DNA of 64,000 bases, taken from NCBI RefSeq assembly GCF_007971225.1, contig NZ_CP042435.1, forward strand, positions 992,001-1,056,000, given 5' to 3'. The notes beneath the pieces were generated by a model, which saw nothing but the letters and a program-made list of their open reading frames with translations, did not search any database and was not told the DNA's origin. The translations under genes were made by a program, and so were the position numbers. Source of the stretch: Panacibacter ginsenosidivorans. Lineage in GTDB: Bacteria; Bacteroidota; Bacteroidia; Chitinophagales; Chitinophagaceae. This document shows, piece by piece, positions 35,289-44,077 of the stretch (its first letter is position 1; every line of letters starts with the position of its first letter).

Positions 35289-37436
35289 ATGAAATATTGC
35301 ACATTGTTCTTTCTGTTGTTCCCATTATTTACTGCTGCTGAAATTCCATTAGAGAAAGGAATGATAATTAATGAGTCTGTTACAATAATTTCCGGCAATT
35401 ATTTTCTTAGTGCCGACACTTCTTTAAAGAAGCCATTGATTATTATTGACGGGAAAGATATTGTTGTTGATTTCAACAATGCAATATTGCAGGATTCTAC
35501 TGACATGCAACACCCAGATCTATTTCATGGGCTTGCAATTCTTATCAAAAAAGGTTCTTCAAATATTGTTTTAAAAAATGCAAACATTCATGGCTATAAG
35601 ATAGCAGTACTGGCTGATGGTGTTTCCAACCTAACTATCGACAACAGCAACTTCAGTTATAACTACCGGCAGCAATTACACAGTAACTGGAAAAGAGAAG
35701 ACATCAGCGACTGGATGAGCTTTCATCATAATGAAAATAATGAATGGTTAAGATATGGTGCAGGTATTTATCTTAACCATTGCACTAAAGCAACCATTAA
35801 AAATAATATTGTAAATAATAGTCAATGCGGTTTATTAATGACAGGTTGCGATAGTGCCGAAGTTTATGATAATAATTTTTCTTTCAATTCTGCATTGGGT
35901 ATTGGCATGTATAGAAGCAGTTACAACCACGTTTACCATAACAGGCTCGACTTTAATGTAAGAGGTTTCAGTTCTGGAAAATATTATCGTGGCCAGGATA
36001 GTGCTGGCATTCTTGTATTCGAGCAATGCAGCAATAACATTTTTGCATATAATTCAGTAACACATAGCGGTGATGGATTCTTTCTCTGGGCTGGTCAGCA
36101 TACAATGGATACAGGAGAAGGCGGCTGTAACGACAATATTATTTACAGTAACGATTTTTCTTATGCACCTACAAATGGGGTTGAAGTAACGTTTAGCAGG
36201 AATTATATCAGGCAAAATACGATCAACGGCTGTGATAATGGCATATGGGGTGGATACAGTTACAATACATCTATTCTCGAAAACAGGTTTTTAAATAACA
36301 ATATTGCCATAGCCATTGAACATGGACAAATGAACAGCATCTTGGTAAATGGATTCAACAACAATAATACATCCATCAAGTTATGGTCAAGAGAAAAGCA
36401 ACCTGCTGATTGGGCATATGCAAAAAAGAGAAACACCAAAAGCAAAGATTACGAGATAGCCGGTAACAGGTTTCAAAATGAAAAAATTGTTTATGATATA
36501 ATGGGGTCAGACAGTTTGTTGCTCGCATGGAACAGTAAGTACTCCTGCGATAAGTCTTATAAATTAGGCGAAAGGATAAGCACACTTGATACAACACGCG
36601 AAAATGATCGCGTAGCTTCTTTTAACTTAGATAAGAAAGACACTGCAATAAATTTTATTCCAAATAAAACAATCCCATTCAATAGTTTTCATTACGGCCG
36701 CAACAATATCCGTATTACTCCGTGGGGGCCATATGATTTTAATTACCCGCTTTTGTTTCTTGACAGCATAAACAATGGCAATTATTATTTTTCTATTCTT
36801 CACCAACCCGGCAGTTGGAAAGAAATAAAAAGCAATGGCTTCAAAATAATCAATTCCATCGGCGACCAGGTTATTGCAAAAGCAGACTCTTCTGTAAAAG
36901 ATCGTTCTATTCAATTGCAATACACCGGTTCTGCATTTACAGATATGTTTGGCAAAAAATATGATGCTGGTAAACCATACATATTCAGTTATGACGAATT
37001 TGATCCTTTGTCTACATGGAATGTAAACTTTTATAAATGGAAGAGATCAAATAATCCTAATAATAATTATAAAAGTTTTATCAATGCCCTCCCCGATCCT
37101 GATTTTAGTACCACAACAAAACAAATTGATTATACCTGGTGGGGCTCACCCGGTAACGGGCTTCCTAAAGATTCATTTGCAGTTGTTGCTACTACTACTA
37201 TGAACCTTCCCGCAGATGATTACGAAATAAGTGTAACAGCTGATGACATGGTAAAACTTTTTATAGATAAGAAAAAAGTTATTGATGCATGGAATAAAAA
37301 GTTCACAGAGCTTGATGAAAACACGCATCACTCCGTAAAAATGCATCTTGAAGGAAAACATACATTCCTGATAGTGCATGCAGAAAATGATGGACTTGCT
37401 GATCTGATATTTTATATAAAACCTTACAGAAAATAA
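35289..37436 (+). CDS. Secreted right-handed beta-helix protein with PA14-like C-terminal part
   Basis: A 715-residue protein with a signal peptide (MKYCTLFFLLFPLFTAAE). From about residue 60 to 390 it shows repeated N-rich coils of the parallel beta-helix/NosD type (KNANIHGYKIAVLADG, NSQCGLLMTGCDSAEVYDN, GIGMYRSSYNHVYHNRLDF, NSILVNGFNNNN). Such helices occur in pectate-lyase-like and carbohydrate-binding proteins. The last 130 residues (WWGSPGNGLP, LPADDYEISVTADDMVKLFIDKK, HTFLIVHAENDGLADLIFYI) resemble a PA14/beta-sandwich sugar-binding domain. No catalytic residues can be assigned. It is probably extracellular or periplasmic, acting on or binding glycans; this is inference. Confidence 0.8.
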   Translation: MKYCTLFFLLFPLFTAAEIPLEKGMIINESVTIISGNYFLSADTSLKKPLIIIDGKDIVVDFNNAILQDSTDMQHPDLFHGLAILIKKGSSNIVLKNANIHGYKIAVLADGVSNLTIDNSNFSYNYRQQLHSNWKREDISDWMSFHHNENNEWLRYGAGIYLNHCTKATIKNNIVNNSQCGLLMTGCDSAEVYDNNFSFNSALGIGMYRSSYNHVYHNRLDFNVRGFSSGKYYRGQDSAGILVFEQCSNNIFAYNSVTHSGDGFFLWAGQHTMDTGEGGCNDNIIYSNDFSYAPTNGVEVTFSRNYIRQNTINGCDNGIWGGYSYNTSILENRFLNNNIAIAIEHGQMNSILVNGFNNNNTSIKLWSREKQPADWAYAKKRNTKSKDYEIAGNRFQNEKIVYDIMGSDSLLLAWNSKYSCDKSYKLGERISTLDTTRENDRVASFNLDKKDTAINFIPNKTIPFNSFHYGRNNIRITPWGPYDFNYPLLFLDSINNGNYYFSILHQPGSWKEIKSNGFKIINSIGDQVIAKADSSVKDRSIQLQYTGSAFTDMFGKKYDAGKPYIFSYDEFDPLSTWNVNFYKWKRSNNPNNNYKSFINALPDPDFSTTTKQIDYTWWGSPGNGLPKDSFAVVATTTMNLPADDYEISVTADDMVKLFIDKKKVIDAWNKKFTELDENTHHSVKMHLEGKHTFLIVHAENDGLADLIFYIKPYRK

Positions 37437-37500
37437 TTTGCACCCGTACACCCTCGCCGCCAGCCTGAGTTTTAGTTATTTCTCTAAGTAAGAATTTTTG

Positions 37501-37552
37501 GTAGCCGGCTTTTGTTCCTTGTGGCATCGGCTGTTGTGTCACTCACTGGTAC
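37501..37552 (+). repeat. Dispersed-repeat C arm with 20-mer form B
   Basis: GTAGCCGGCTTTTGTTCCTT, GGCATCGGCT and GTTGTGTCACTCACTGGTAC (37533-37552). It faces the form A arm at 38646; the pair encloses the gene 37852-38523. Confidence 0.88.
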
Positions 37553-37851
37553 TGTTTGGTTTTAATGGCAGCAATTGAAGTATGCTATTTTAGTCGTCAC
37601 AGCGCTATCTGAAATGAACGCCGTAAAGACAGAAATGATAGCTCTTCGAAGCAAAATAGACCAATTACTTACTTCGGGATGAATCAACTCACCTTACAAA
37701 AAGCATTATATAAAACGTTATCATTCTTCAGCAAACCAAATAATATTAGGTAGGCGGGGATAATAAGCATACATTTACCTGCATTCACGGTATTAATATT
37801 CTCTTCTCCACTCCTCCTCTTTTTTATTACCACCGTTTATTAAAATAAAAA
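37553..37851. other. Spacer upstream of the coiled-coil protein gene
   Basis: About 300 bases with no credible gene. A 22-codon frame at 37614-37682 (MNAVKTEMIALRSKIDQLLT...) is too short to call, though it would form an amphipathic helix. The promoter for 37852 must lie here. Confidence 0.4.
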
Positions 37852-38523
37852 ATGAAAAAGCAATATATGCTTATGATTATACTTGCAATAGGTATAACAG
37901 AAGCACGAGCGCAATCCTCGTCTACAACTATTCAATACAACGAAAAAATGCAGCCGGCACTTGTACTTGAGCTACCAAGCAATACAGAAGATGCAGAAGG
38001 AACAATTTTATTGAAATTGAAACAAACAGGGTATAATCCGGAAACACAAGGCGCTCTTTTTTGGAAGAAACATAAAATTGATGGCTTCTATGTATTCAAT
38101 AATGTAGCCATGTCTTCATTAAGTTCATTAAAGCTGGATATGTATTTTAAAGTGGTGCAAAAAAACAATGAAGAAAAAAATAACAGTACGCTGTACATGC
38201 TTATAAGCAAAGGAAATAACAATTTTGTTTCGCCTGAAAATGATCCGGCGCTTTGGGATAGTTCCAAAGTTTTTCTAAACAGCTTTGTTGAAAAAACAAC
38301 TGCATATAGTCTTGAACAGGATATAACAGCACAGGAAGCCAGTGTAAAAGCTGCCCAGGATAAATTAGCAGGTTTGCAAAAAGATGAAAAAGAACTGGCC
38401 GATAAAATCAGGAAATACCAGGATGATCTGACCAATAACCAGGCTGACCAGAAAAATCAACAAGTGGATATAGACAATCAAATAAAGCTGCTTGCAGATT
38501 TAAAATTAAAAAGAAGAGGCTAA
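37852..38523 (+). CDS. Secreted coiled-coil protein of unknown function
   Basis: A 223-residue protein with a signal peptide (MKKQYMLMIILAIGITEARA, mature QSSSTT). Residues 25-140 are a mixed beta region (SSTTIQYNEKMQPALVLELP, GALFWKKHKIDGFYVFNNV), similar in style to exported Bacteroidota proteins. Residues about 150-220 form a long coiled coil rich in Gln/Lys/Asp (AAQDKLAGLQKDEKELADKI). No catalytic motif. Single gene with its own terminator, bracketed by dispersed-repeat arms at 37533 and 38646. Function not recognised. Confidence 0.7.
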   Translation: MKKQYMLMIILAIGITEARAQSSSTTIQYNEKMQPALVLELPSNTEDAEGTILLKLKQTGYNPETQGALFWKKHKIDGFYVFNNVAMSSLSSLKLDMYFKVVQKNNEEKNNSTLYMLISKGNNNFVSPENDPALWDSSKVFLNSFVEKTTAYSLEQDITAQEASVKAAQDKLAGLQKDEKELADKIRKYQDDLTNNQADQKNQQVDIDNQIKLLADLKLKRRG

Positions 38524-38557
38524 CATAATTTCATACCTGCTTAGCAGGTAGTTAAAA

Positions 38558-38604
38558 CAAACAGGGTCTGGGAAAGCAATTAGTCTCCCAGGGCCTGTTT
38601 TATT
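38558..38604 (+). terminator. Rho-independent terminator after 37852-38523
   Basis: ACAGGGTCTGGGA-aagcaattagtc-TCCCAGGGCCTGT with a flanking A run and TTTTATTT, a long stem with one internal mismatch. The flanking runs could also allow use from the opposite strand by the convergent CDF gene. Confidence 0.85.
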
Positions 38605-38645
38605 TGTGTGTAATAAAAAGCCTTCCTGTTGAAATAAAAACAATT

Positions 38646-38665
38646 GTACAAGTGTGCGACGCAAC
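38646..38665 (-). repeat. Dispersed-repeat D arm with 20-mer form A
   Basis: GTACAAGTGTGCGACGCAAC followed by CATAGCTTAATAGAATTCCCGCC. Partner of the form B arm at 37533 across a single gene. Confidence 0.88.
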
Positions 38666-38705
38666 CATAGCTTAATAGAATTCCCGCCGCTGGTCCCAAA
38701 AAAAT

Positions 38706-39632
38706 TCAATCCCTGCATTCTTCTTTCCCGCAAGGCTCATTTTCGCGTTCCGTCTCCAGCGTTATATGGTGAATATTTTTATGCTGCAGTGCATGTTTGA
38801 GTTCATGCTTAATTATTTTTTCCTGCTCGTTAGTTGCATTATTATTAATAACAAGGTGTGCCGTTAATGCATTCTCTGTAGTGCTGATGGCCCATATATG
38901 AATATGGTGCAAGCCGGCTACACCAGGCACTTTCATCGCTGTTGCTTTTATATCATCAAGGCTTATACCTTCAGGCACTCCATCCAGCGATAAACGCAAA
39001 CTGCTTTTAAGTAAATGCCAGGTGCTCAAAAGAATTACTATAGCTATAATAATACTCAGCAGGCTGTCTATCCAAAACCAGTTGGTATAAAAAATAACGA
39101 TACCGCCAATTACCAAACCCAGCGACACAACAGCATCACTCATTAAATGCAGGTACGCACTTTTTATATTAAGGTCTTTTTCTTTATTGCTGAAAAAGAA
39201 CAATGCCGTTACTGTATTAATGACAATACCAATGCCTGCAACTATAGCAATTGTTTTGCCCGGCAATTCTTCAGGGTTTAACAACCTGTGCAGCGCTTCA
39301 TAAACAATGGCGCCAATAGAGATCAGCAAAACTGCCGCATTGAACAACGCCACCAGTATCGAGGTCTTGCGGTAACCATAGGTATATTTTTTGTTTGACT
39401 TTACTTTCATAAGCCGGAAAGCCAGCAGCGAAAGTGCCAGTGCGCCAACATCTGCAAGGTTATGCCCTGCATCAGAAAGCAGCGAGAGTGAATGAATATA
39501 AAGTCCTGTTATTACTTCAATTACTACAAATAAAAAATTTAGAGTAATGCCAATAACAAAAGCCCTGTTTACATTGGTGAGTGTAACATTGTGATGATGG
39601 TGATGGTGTACGTGCTCATGGCTTTCTTTCAT
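38706..39632 (-). CDS. Cation diffusion facilitator metal exporter (CzcD/ZitB type)
   Basis: A 308-residue inner-membrane transporter. The N-terminus has a histidine-rich stretch (HEHVHHHHHHN, residues 4-14), probably a metal-binding tail. Six helices follow; helix 2 carries SLLSDAGHNLADVGALA and helix 5 HLMSDAVVSLGLV, together the transport metal site of Zn/Co/Cd exporters (H/D residues). The C-terminal cytoplasmic domain (about 210-300) has GVAGLHHIHIWAIST, the ferredoxin-like dimer domain. It exports zinc or cobalt-like ions in exchange for protons. Single gene, convergent with 37852. The metal cannot be fixed from sequence. Confidence 0.93.
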   Translation of the reverse strand: MKESHEHVHHHHHHNVTLTNVNRAFVIGITLNFLFVVIEVITGLYIHSLSLLSDAGHNLADVGALALSLLAFRLMKVKSNKKYTYGYRKTSILVALFNAAVLLISIGAIVYEALHRLLNPEELPGKTIAIVAGIGIVINTVTALFFFSNKEKDLNIKSAYLHLMSDAVVSLGLVIGGIVIFYTNWFWIDSLLSIIIAIVILLSTWHLLKSSLRLSLDGVPEGISLDDIKATAMKVPGVAGLHHIHIWAISTTENALTAHLVINNNATNEQEKIIKHELKHALQHKNIHHITLETERENEPCGKEECRD

Positions 39633-39787
39633 TTTTAAGAATTATATTTATAAAAATATGCAGCAGTTTTTCGAGCCGAAAATAAATACAAAAAACAAAG
39701 AAGCAGTTTTGCAAACATTGTTTTTTTGCAACCTTGTGGAGTAATGATTTTATTGTTTACAGGCTGCAGTGTTATTGAGCAGCTTTT

Positions 39788-39870
39788 GTTGTGTCACTCA
39801 CTTGTACGTTCTGTTCTTTTCGCATCATTGAAGACGAATAATTTATTGCAGTACAAGTGTGCGACGCAAC
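39788..39870. repeat. Compact dispersed-repeat element, forms B and A head to head (83 bp)
   Basis: GTTGTGTCACTCACTTGTAC (39788-39807) faces GTACAAGTGTGCGACGCAAC (39851-39870). Left outer arm GAGCAGCTTTT, right AATGCTGAGCAGTTTTC, so the outer arms also mirror each other. It accounts for much of the 366-base gap 39633-39998 between divergent genes. Confidence 0.9.
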
Positions 39871-39998
39871 AATGCTGAGCAGTTTTCTAAAGCCCGGACA
39901 ATAATTGTATTCATCATCATTTCACATTTAAGCACACCTGACGATAAAAAGAATTTTGATTATGTTTGAGTGTACTACTGCTTTAATAAAATGCCATA

Positions 39999-41531
39999 AT
40001 GAAATATTTAAAGCTTCAAACGGTCTTTCTATTTTTAATTGTATCATTTACAGCATGCAAAAAACAGGATGTTTCTCAACCCGGTGGCAATGTAACTGTA
40101 AGCAATGAGCATGTAATACTTAACCCCTACTCACCGCTTACTGCCAGTATATTGCTTGAAACATCTGTAGCAACAAAAATATCCATCCGTGTTGTTGGCA
40201 AACATGAAGCAGAAAGTGATGTGGTCAAAGACTTTGATGAGGTAAGTTCTGCGCACAACATTCCTGTGCTGGGCTTATATGCTGATTATGACAATACAGT
40301 TGAACTTACTTTTAAAGATGTTTCTGGTTTAGTTTTAGGAAGTAAATCTTACAGTATAAAAACATCAGCATTGCCTGCAGCAACCTTTCCCGCAATTACT
40401 ATTGACACTAAAAATGTGACGCTGATGGCGCGGGGCATGACGCTGGTAAGCTATTTCGGCTATAAGGATAATCCATTTCCGGAGAGCCCTTTTATATTTG
40501 ATGCATCCGGAGATATACGCTGGTATCTTGATTTCAGGACAAGCCCTGTTTTAAATAATCTATTTTTTGATGATGGTATGGAACGTTTGCAAAATGGCGA
40601 TCTTTATTTTGGCGATATACACTCCAACGCCATTTACGAAATAGATTTCCTCGGAAATATCATAGATACCTGGACATTTCCGGGGTACCAGTTTCACCAT
40701 AATGTGCAGGAAAAGCCCAATGGTAATTTTTTAGTTACAGTAAGCAAACAGGGAAACAGCACTACAGAAGATTATATTATTGAAATAGACAGGAGTACCA
40801 AACAAATAATAAGAACATGGGACCTGCATGCATCTTTGCGATACAGCAGGCAAACACTTACTACCAATCCTGATGACTGGATACATGTAAATGCGGTTAT
40901 CTATGATGCCAGCGATAATACCATCATTATTTCAGGAAGAACGCAGGCACTTGTAAAACTGGATGAAAATAATAATGTAGTCTGGATCATGGGTTGTCAT
41001 AAAGGTTGGGGTAATTCAGGCAATGGCATTGATCTTAATAATTTTTTATTGCAGCCTTTAAATAAAAATGATCAGCCCATTACCGATCAGGATGTACTGG
41101 ATGGTTATACCAATGACCCCGATTTTGAATGGAACTGGTTCCAGCACGCACCACTATTAATGCCCAATGGTAATGTGATGGTTTTTGATAATGGTGGGGA
41201 TAACCGAAACTTCAGCGGTGCAGGGCAATACAGCCGTGCTGTTGAATTTGAAATTAATACAGCTCATAAAACTGTAAAGCAAATATGGGCATATGGAAAA
41301 GAAAGAGGCGCAGCAACCTTTTCGGGTATTGTTTCAGATGTTGATTTTTTAAGTAATGATAATCATGTAATTTTTTCTCCCGGTGCTGTTAATAATATAA
41401 CCATTTACGGTAAGGTTATTGAGCTTGATTATGCTACACAAAATATTTTATTTGAAGCCACGCTTACTCCTCCGCAATCGCTTTACGGCATCACTTTCCA
41501 TAGAACAGAACGGCTTACATTATATCTGTAA
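39999..41531 (+). CDS. Arylsulfotransferase (ASST)-like lipoprotein
   Basis: A 510-residue protein with a lipoprotein signal (FLFLIVSFTAC, C20). An N-terminal beta-sandwich (about 30-125) precedes a beta-propeller with ASST-type blades: GDIRWYLDFRTS, NGDLYFGDIHSNAIYEIDFLG, YQFHHNVQEKPNGNFLVTVS, HVNAVIYDASDNTIIISGR and LVKLDENNNVVWIMG. The HHNV and HVNAV histidines align with the active-site region of arylsulfate sulfotransferases, which move sulfate between phenols. Whether it is active is unproven. It is membrane-anchored outside the cytoplasm and has no operon partner. Confidence 0.83.
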   Translation: MKYLKLQTVFLFLIVSFTACKKQDVSQPGGNVTVSNEHVILNPYSPLTASILLETSVATKISIRVVGKHEAESDVVKDFDEVSSAHNIPVLGLYADYDNTVELTFKDVSGLVLGSKSYSIKTSALPAATFPAITIDTKNVTLMARGMTLVSYFGYKDNPFPESPFIFDASGDIRWYLDFRTSPVLNNLFFDDGMERLQNGDLYFGDIHSNAIYEIDFLGNIIDTWTFPGYQFHHNVQEKPNGNFLVTVSKQGNSTTEDYIIEIDRSTKQIIRTWDLHASLRYSRQTLTTNPDDWIHVNAVIYDASDNTIIISGRTQALVKLDENNNVVWIMGCHKGWGNSGNGIDLNNFLLQPLNKNDQPITDQDVLDGYTNDPDFEWNWFQHAPLLMPNGNVMVFDNGGDNRNFSGAGQYSRAVEFEINTAHKTVKQIWAYGKERGAATFSGIVSDVDFLSNDNHVIFSPGAVNNITIYGKVIELDYATQNILFEATLTPPQSLYGITFHRTERLTLYL

Positions 41532-41594
41532 TGAAAAGACTAACAACAGAAAAGCAATTTTTGATAACCAGCTGTAGTGTTATAGGGCAGCTTA

Positions 41595-41614
41595 GTTGTG
41601 TCACTCACTTGTAC
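41595..41614 (+). repeat. Dispersed-repeat D arm with 20-mer form B, upstream of groES
   Basis: GTTGTGTCACTCACTTGTAC preceded by GGGCAGCTTA. It faces the form A arm at 42152; the two enclose groES. The remaining spacer to 41831 holds the groES promoter region and no gene. Confidence 0.88.
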
Positions 41615-41766
41615 TGAAGAAACAAATCTTACCGTAGCATTCACAAATGAAATTTTGTCACAGCCGGGCAATCTCCTTTCTTTGCCATCCCGATTCTTGC
41701 TGCCAAAACTCGCAGCTATCAAAAGACGAGAGACAAAAAGTGAAATTTTGGCTTTTTTTGGCTACA

Positions 41767-41781
41767 TGGCACAGTAATCGC
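41767..41781 (+). promoter_or_regulatory. Weak candidate sigma-54-like promoter before groES
   Basis: TGGCACAGTAATCGC has the invariant GG and GC dinucleotides at the -24/-12 spacing of sigma-54 promoters, but differs at the T of TTGC. It lies 50 bases before the groES ATG. No CIRCE inverted repeat was found. Treat as a suggestion only. Confidence 0.3.
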
Positions 41782-41831
41782 GGACGGGCTACGTACAATT
41801 AACTGTTCACTAAATTTAAATTTATACAATT

Positions 41832-42113
41832 ATGGCTAAAAAGATCAATGTTACCCCTCTGCATGACAGGGTAATTATCCAGCCAGCACGTGCTGAAGAG
41901 AAGACCGCTGGTGGTATTATTATTCCGGACACTGCTAAAGAAAAACCTCAGCGTGGTACCGTTGTAGCTGCCGGCCCCGGCAAAAAAGATGAGCCCGTTT
42001 CTGTAAAAGTTGGCGATACTGTGCTTTATGGAAAGTATGCCGGCACAGAGATCCAGATCGAAGGCAATGACCTGCTGATCATGAGAGAAAGTGATATACT
42101 GGCGATTATCTAA
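41832..42113 (+). CDS. groES: Co-chaperonin GroES
   Basis: A 93-residue protein with the GroES pattern: [34 protein letters not shown] (mobile loop region about 17-35), [27 protein letters not shown] and [13 protein letters not shown] at the C-terminus. The lid of the GroEL folding chamber, cytosolic. groEL follows 127 bases later; that gap contains a dispersed-repeat arm, which is unusual for this operon. Confidence 0.98.
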   Translation: MAKKINVTPLHDRVIIQPARAEEKTAGGIIIPDTAKEKPQRGTVVAAGPGKKDEPVSVKVGDTVLYGKYAGTEIQIEGNDLLIMRESDILAII

Positions 42114-42151
42114 TAGCTATGTGCTAATGATTGCAGCGTAAAATTCTAAAT

Positions 42152-42170
42152 GTACAAGTGTGCGACGCAA
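42152..42170 (-). repeat. Dispersed-repeat D arm with 20-mer form A, inside the groES-groEL gap
   Basis: GTACAAGTGTGCGACGCAA (42152-42170; final C replaced by G), then GAAAAGCTTAATGGC. It lies 38 bases after the groES stop and 70 bases before groEL. Confidence 0.88.
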
Positions 42171-42240
42171 GAAAAGCTTAATGGCATTAATGTCGCCTGG
42201 TACATAAATTACTTATCAAAAATTCCAAAAAACTAATATT

Positions 42241-43875
42241 ATGGCTAAACAACTCTTCTTCGACATTGAAGCAAGAAATAAAATGAAGCGTGGTGTAGAT
42301 GTTCTTGCCAACGCTGTAAAAGTTACATTGGGACCTAAAGGCCGCAATGTTGTTATAGAGAAAAAATTTGGTGCCCCTGCAGTAACCAAAGATGGCGTTA
42401 CAGTTGCTAAAGAAATTGAACTGGAAGATGCTATCGAAAACATGGGCGCACAAATGGTGAAAGAAGTTGCTTCAAAAACTGCAGATATTGCAGGTGATGG
42501 TACAACTACCGCAACTGTACTTGCACAATCTATCATAAGCGAAGGTTTGAAAAACGTTGCTGCGGGTGCAAATCCAATGGATCTGAAACGTGGTATTGAC
42601 AAAGCAGTTGCTGCTGTAATTGCTAATCTTCAGAAACAATCCCAGGCTGTTGGCAACGACGGTAAGAAAATAGAGCAGGTGGCATCCATCTCTGCCAATA
42701 ACGATAACGGTATTGGTAAACTGATCGCACAGGCTTTTGCGAAAGTTGGTAAAGAAGGTGTTATAACTGTTGAGGAAGCAAAAGGTACTGATACAACTGT
42801 TGATGTTGTAGAAGGTATGCAGTTTGATCGCGGTTATATTTCTCCATACTTCGTTACAAACAGCGAAAAGATGGAAGCTGAATTGCAGAACCCATACATT
42901 CTTATTTATGATAAGAAGATATCTGCAATGAAAGACATTCTTGCTATTCTTGAAAAAGTTGCGCAGAGTGGCCGTCCATTGGTGATTATTGCTGAAGACC
43001 TCGAAGGTGAAGCACTGGCAACATTGGTGGTAAATAAATTACGTGGCACTTTGAAAGTTGCTGCTGTAAAAGCTCCAGGTTTTGGTGACCGCAGAAAAGA
43101 AATGCTGCAGGATATTGCTATCCTTACAAAAGGTATCGTTATCAGCGAAGAACAGGGTTATAAATTAGAAGGTGCAGACCTTACTTATTTAGGCCAGGCT
43201 GCTTCTATCACAATTGATAAAGACAATACAACAATCGTTGGTGGCAAAGGCAAGAAAGAAGACATCACTGCCCGTGTTAACCAGATAAAAGCACAGATCG
43301 AATCAACAACTTCTGATTACGATAAAGAAAAATTACAGGAACGTCTTGCTAAATTAAGCGGTGGTGTTGCTGTTCTTTATATCGGTGCTGCTACTGAAAT
43401 GGAAATGAAAGAAAAGAAAGACCGTGTTGACGATGCTTTACATGCAACACGTGCTGCTGTTGAAGAAGGTATCGTTCCAGGTGGTGGCGTAGCTTACATT
43501 CGTGCTACTGAATCTTTGGAAAAACTGAAAGGTGTAAATGAAGACGAAACAACCGGTGTTGCTATCGTTAAAAGAGCACTGGAAGAACCAATACGCCAGA
43601 TTGTTGCCAACAGCGGTATTGAAGGTTCAATCGTTGTACAGAAAGTAAAAGAAGGTAAAGGCGATTATGGTTTCAATGCACGTACAGAAGTATATGAAAA
43701 CCTTTTCAAGGCCGGTGTAATTGATCCTACAAAGGTTACACGTATAGCCCTTGAAAATGCAGCTTCTATCGCTGGTATGTTGCTGACTACAGAATGTGTG
43801 GTTGCTGACAAACCAGAACCTAAATCTGCTGCTCCTGCAATGCCAGGTGGTGGTGGTATGGGTATGGATTATTAA
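42241..43875 (+). CDS. groEL: Chaperonin GroEL
   Basis: A 544-residue chaperonin subunit. The ATP site [12 protein letters not shown] (about 86-97) with its catalytic Asp, the LGPKGRNVV loop, and the C-terminal [10 protein letters not shown] tail are present; KDDTTIV-like and [13 protein letters not shown]-type stretches are typical. It forms the cytosolic double-ring that folds proteins with GroES. Length is standard (about 545). A strong terminator follows at 43900. Expression is presumably stress-induced, but I could not define the operator. Confidence 0.99.
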   Translation: MAKQLFFDIEARNKMKRGVDVLANAVKVTLGPKGRNVVIEKKFGAPAVTKDGVTVAKEIELEDAIENMGAQMVKEVASKTADIAGDGTTTATVLAQSIISEGLKNVAAGANPMDLKRGIDKAVAAVIANLQKQSQAVGNDGKKIEQVASISANNDNGIGKLIAQAFAKVGKEGVITVEEAKGTDTTVDVVEGMQFDRGYISPYFVTNSEKMEAELQNPYILIYDKKISAMKDILAILEKVAQSGRPLVIIAEDLEGEALATLVVNKLRGTLKVAAVKAPGFGDRRKEMLQDIAILTKGIVISEEQGYKLEGADLTYLGQAASITIDKDNTTIVGGKGKKEDITARVNQIKAQIESTTSDYDKEKLQERLAKLSGGVAVLYIGAATEMEMKEKKDRVDDALHATRAAVEEGIVPGGGVAYIRATESLEKLKGVNEDETTGVAIVKRALEEPIRQIVANSGIEGSIVVQKVKEGKGDYGFNARTEVYENLFKAGVIDPTKVTRIALENAASIAGMLLTTECVVADKPEPKSAAPAMPGGGGMGMDY

Positions 43876-43899
43876 TCATATTCGTATTACACGAATTAT

Positions 43900-43928
43900 A
43901 AAAAACCCCGCAGTTACGCGGGGTTTTT
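43900..43928 (+). terminator. Rho-independent terminator after groEL
   Basis: AACCCCGC-agttac-GCGGGGTT hairpin with A run before and TTTTT after, 25 bases past the stop. Confidence 0.9.
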
Positions 43929-43949
43929 GTTTTGTATATCTAGTGATAC

Positions 43950-43996
43950 CAGCTGCAATTTTTTATAGCATCACCTGTTGCGTCGCAAGCACTTCA
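43950..43996 (+). repeat. Dispersed-repeat C arm with 20-mer form A'
   Basis: ATACCAGCTGC, TTTTTTATAGCATCACCT and GTTGCGTCGCAAGCACTT (43977-43994). The same arm occurs at 62093 and, reversed, at 6317. No partner arm close by. Confidence 0.85.
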
Positions 43997-44077
43997 TCAT
44001 TGTGTTATCATAGCAGCATTTAAAGAGAGTATTAAAAGCTTATTTAGAACAATCTTTTAAGTTCTCCTTCAAGGAGG

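Noticed and set aside
39591-39632. CAC/CAT-rich tract as a microsatellite
   Set aside because: It encodes the histidine-rich N-terminus of the metal exporter, a normal feature of that family.
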